From contig NZ_BMVE01000001.1 in NCBI RefSeq assembly GCF_014650555.1, forward strand, positions 372,001 through 436,000: DNA of 64,000 bases, written 5' to 3'. Positions within the stretch are counted from its first letter, which is position 1, and each line of letters opens with the position of its first letter. A program made the translations under genes and the position numbers. The notes under the pieces were generated by a model. That model did no database searches, had not been told where the DNA came from, and saw only the letters and a list, made by a program, of their open reading frames with translations. Positions 61,748 to 64,000 of the stretch are shown here, piece by piece. Source of the stretch: Streptomyces goshikiensis (GTDB lineage: Bacteria > Actinomycetota > Actinomycetes > Streptomycetales > Streptomycetaceae).

Positions 61748-61777
61748 TTGACGGGACCGATCGTCACGTCATACGAC
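61748..61777 (+). promoter_or_regulatory. Promoter of the lipoprotein/kinase operon
   Basis: -35 TTGACG (61748-61753) and -10 TACGAC (61772-61777), 18-bp spacer, about 28 bp before the start codon. Confidence 0.6.
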
Positions 61778-61804
61778 CGCCATGCAGAAAGGGCCCTCGG
61801 GGCC

Positions 61805-62551
61805 GTGAAGATGTTTCCCTTGCGTACCGCCTCAGCCGTTCTGCTGCTGCCCGCGCTGCTGCCGTTGCTGACCGGCTGCGGTGACACCGGCGGGCTGGCG
61901 AGCGCCGGGCCGGTCCCGACCGCCCGTGGTCCCGTACACCTGTGGCCGGAGCGCGCGGGCGCCGACGTACCGCCCGCCGATCCGGGCGGGGCGCCGCCGG
62001 AGTACGTGAAGGGGCTGCCGCGGGTCCGGAACCAGAACGTGCACGAGGTCGACCCCGTGGCGCTGGTCCAGGCGGAGCTGCGGGCGCGCCCGGGGGCCGA
62101 GGTCGGGCCCGACGGGATGCCGGAGGAGACGGCTGCGGCGATCCGGGCGTGCGCGGCGGAGGGTGCGGATGCGGGCGAGGGTGCGGGTTCGGGTTCGGGG
62201 TGTCCCGTGTTGAAGCCCTACTACCGGGACCTCACCGGGAACGGGCGGGACGAGGTCGTGGTCGGCATCGAGCTGCCCGACAAGATGATGTCCGTACGGG
62301 TCTACACGGCCGATCCCGACGGGCGGCTGAACCGGATCATGGCGACGACGCAGACGCTGGTCAGCGTGGAGCTGGCCGGGCGGGACGTGGTGCTGCGGAT
62401 GCCGAGCGGCAACCCGGGGTACGAGCTGATCACCGCGTGGTCGTGGGACGAGGGGCAGCGGACGATGCTGCCGACCCGGGAGCAGATCGTGCGGGTGCCG
62501 AGTGGTTCGGGTGCTTCGGGTGGGGCGACTGGTTCGGGTGGGGCGGCGTGA
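61805..62551 (+). CDS. Lipoprotein of a two-component operon (CseA-like position)
   Basis: 248 residues from GTG 61805 (ATG 61811 is an alternative); a GAAAGGG lies upstream. The signal peptide ends in the lipobox L-L-T-G-C, so the mature protein starts at Cys and is lipid-anchored outside. The C-terminal half (Y-Y-R-D-L-T-G-N-G-R-D-E-V-V-V-G-I-E-L) is beta-rich. Its stop overlaps the kinase start (GTGA). In the streptomycete CseABC system a lipoprotein tunes a wall-stress sensor; a similar role is inferred here, but the response regulator is absent. Confidence 0.8.
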   Translation: MKMFPLRTASAVLLLPALLPLLTGCGDTGGLASAGPVPTARGPVHLWPERAGADVPPADPGGAPPEYVKGLPRVRNQNVHEVDPVALVQAELRARPGAEVGPDGMPEETAAAIRACAAEGADAGEGAGSGSGCPVLKPYYRDLTGNGRDEVVVGIELPDKMMSVRVYTADPDGRLNRIMATTQTLVSVELAGRDVVLRMPSGNPGYELITAWSWDEGQRTMLPTREQIVRVPSGSGASGGATGSGGAA

Positions 62552-63834
62552 GGCTGCCCGCCTGGAGTGCTTCGCTGACCTGGAAGTCGGCGTGTTTCAT
62601 CGTGCTGATGTGCTGCTCGCTGGCGGCGGTGCTGGGCGTGCTGGTGCACGTGGGGGTGACGCGTCAGACGGTGTCGGCGGCGCGGGACAAGGCGCTGGAG
62701 CAACTGCACGACGCGACGCGGGCGTACGAGGCGGGTGAGGCGCTGCCGCCGGAGTCGGGGCTGGACCCGGCGGCCCTGCCGCAGTCGCTGCGGCAGCTGG
62801 CGCTGAGCGGGCGGCGGGGGACGGTCGTGGCCGAGCGGGACGGCCGGCCGACGATGTGGGCGGCGGCCCCGGCGGACGGGCGGGCGCTGGCCACGGCCGT
62901 GGACTACGAGCAGAGCGCGCGGACGATCACGGGGCTGGACAACGCGATCATCGGGTCCTCGGTGCTGGCGATCGGCGGGACGCTGCTGGTGGGCGGGTTC
63001 GCGGTGCGGCGGGTGACGAGGCGGCTGCATCAGACGGCGACGGTGGCGCGGCGGATCTCGCGGGGCGAGCTGGACGCGAGGGTCGGGGACGCCGGGGGTG
63101 CGGGGCGCGGTGCGTCTGCGCGGTCCGCGCGGCTTGATGAGGTGGCGACGGTCGCGCGGGCGCTGGACACGATGGCGGGGACGTTGCAGGCGAAGCTGGT
63201 GAGCGAGCAGCGGTTCACGGCGGACGTCGCGCATGAGCTGCGCACGCCGCTCACGGGGTTGCAGGCGGCGTCGGAACTGCTGCCGGAGGGGCGGGCGACG
63301 GACCTGGTGCGGGAGCGGGTGCGGACGATGCGGCGGCTGACGGAGGACCTGCTGGAGATCTCGCGGCTGGATTCCGGGAGCGGGGTCGTCGAGACGGACC
63401 TGCATCGGCTGGGGCGGGTCGCGGAGCGGGTCGTGCGGGCGGCGGGGACGGACACGGAGGTGGTCGTCGTACGGGACGCGCACGTGGAGACGGACCGGCG
63501 GAGGCTGGAGCGGGTGCTGGGGAATCTGGTCGTCAACGCGCATCGGCACGGGCGGGGGCCGGTGGTGCTGACGGTGGCCGGGCCGGTGGTGACCGTACGG
63601 GACCACGGGGAGGGGTACCCGGAGTACCTGCTGGCGCACGGGCCACAGCGGTTCCGCAGCGGGGGCGCGGGTGGCGGGGGCGGCGGCGGGGGGAAGGGGC
63701 ACGGGCTCGGGTTGACGATCGCGGCGGGGCAGGCGGAGGCGATCGGGGCGCGGCTGGAGTTCCGCAACGCGGGGAGCGGCGGCGGGGCGGAGGCCGTGCT
63801 CACCCTGCCGTGGCCTCCGGCGGCCGGGTGCTAG
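62548..63834 (+). CDS. Sensor histidine kinase (HisKA type)
   Basis: 428 residues from GTG 62548. Two membrane segments (about residues 12-35 and 133-155) flank a ~95-residue extracytoplasmic sensor. A HAMP linker (R-R-V-T-R-R-L-H-Q-T-A-T-V-A-R-R-I-S-R-G) leads to the HisKA domain with F-T-A-D-V-A-H-E-L-R-T-P-L-T (phospho-His229). The HATPase follows with V-L-G-N-L-V-V-N-A-H-R-H and G-H-G-L-G-L-T-I. It forms an operon with the lipoprotein. No response regulator is encoded between or immediately after (63835-64000 holds none). Confidence 0.92.
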   Translation: MRLPAWSASLTWKSACFIVLMCCSLAAVLGVLVHVGVTRQTVSAARDKALEQLHDATRAYEAGEALPPESGLDPAALPQSLRQLALSGRRGTVVAERDGRPTMWAAAPADGRALATAVDYEQSARTITGLDNAIIGSSVLAIGGTLLVGGFAVRRVTRRLHQTATVARRISRGELDARVGDAGGAGRGASARSARLDEVATVARALDTMAGTLQAKLVSEQRFTADVAHELRTPLTGLQAASELLPEGRATDLVRERVRTMRRLTEDLLEISRLDSGSGVVETDLHRLGRVAERVVRAAGTDTEVVVVRDAHVETDRRRLERVLGNLVVNAHRHGRGPVVLTVAGPVVTVRDHGEGYPEYLLAHGPQRFRSGGAGGGGGGGGKGHGLGLTIAAGQAEAIGARLEFRNAGSGGGAEAVLTLPWPPAAGC

Positions 63835-64000
63835 GGGTCCGGCGGGGCATGACGGCTAGCCACCGGTAGCTGGCAGCGCCCGGCCGGTGGCCCCGGGTCG
63901 GTCGCCCCCGGCGGCGCCTCCCGGTGATCCCGGGCCGCGGCGGGGGCCGGTGACGGGGGTGGGGTGGGGTGTTGTCCGGGACTGCATGATTTATGGCGGT

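Noticed and set aside
61742..61810. Start of the lipoprotein further upstream, in the long frame from 61055
   Set aside because: That frame overlaps the secreted-protein gene and would place the signal peptide deep inside; the promoter at 61748-61777 also argues against it.

Overview
The window is high-GC DNA of a streptomycete. The support is gene content and order: scy-filP polarity genes, nucS, a chitinase next to a full F1Fo ATP synthase operon, wecA/glyA/sua5/prmC/prfA/rpmE upstream of atp, an actinobacterial-type rho, and a thrB/thrC/hom/lysA cluster beside tRNA-Arg(CCG). From my knowledge of the family this order closely follows the Streptomyces coelicolor SCO5397-SCO5351 neighbourhood; that is recognition, not a database result.

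Layout. 1-6.4 kb: 3' end of scy, filP, then two tandem ABC-exporter pairs (ATPase + permease). 6.4-19.1 kb: small conserved actinomycete genes, a luciferase-like oxidoreductase, mismatch endonuclease NucS, a triple intergenic repeat, a large STAND-like ATPase, a STAS protein, 3-hydroxyacyl-CoA dehydrogenase, cobalamin adenosyltransferase, a histidine kinase/response regulator pair and a secreted GH18 chitinase with a repeat-flanked promoter. 19.2-29.4 kb (minus strand): a DUF2550 gene, atpIBEFHAGDC and wecA. 29.4-38.2 kb (minus): glyA, a low-molecular-weight phosphatase homologue whose catalytic Cys is Ser, sua5, prmC, prfA, rpmE, an LCP cell-wall ligase and rho. 38.6-45.4 kb (minus): thrB, thrC, hom, lysA, a catalytic-core-less arginyl-tRNA-synthetase-like protein and a single-domain response regulator.

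45.5-52.9 kb is a genomic island in the 3' end of tRNA-Arg(CCG). A 41-bp direct repeat (45534-45574 and 52834-52874, exactly 7300 bp apart) marks attL and attR. Beside the tRNA lies a truncated tyrosine integrase broken by a single-base insertion, so the island is probably fixed. Its cargo looks defensive: a NERD nuclease-like protein, an AlbA_2/Schlafen-type ATPase of visibly lower GC, an unknown 235-aa protein divergent from a DUF6602 protein with a PD-(D/E)XK signature, and a fusion of a ScoMcrA-like SRA domain with a PD-(D/E)XK nuclease (probable modification-dependent restriction enzyme). I recognise no plasmid transfer or replication gene. This island is the best candidate for an undescribed system.

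53-64 kb returns to chromosomal accessory genes: a membrane protein, an XdhC-like protein preceded by a G-quadruplex-prone tract, small proteins, a non-homologous end-joining cluster (Ku, LigD-type polymerase and ATP-dependent ligase as separate genes), a second NERD-family protein whose nuclease motif is degenerate, a secreted protein, and a lipoprotein/sensor-kinase pair without an adjacent response regulator.

Limits: all calls come from reading motifs and gene order; no alignments or structure predictions were run. Start codons were chosen from ribosome-binding sites and family length.
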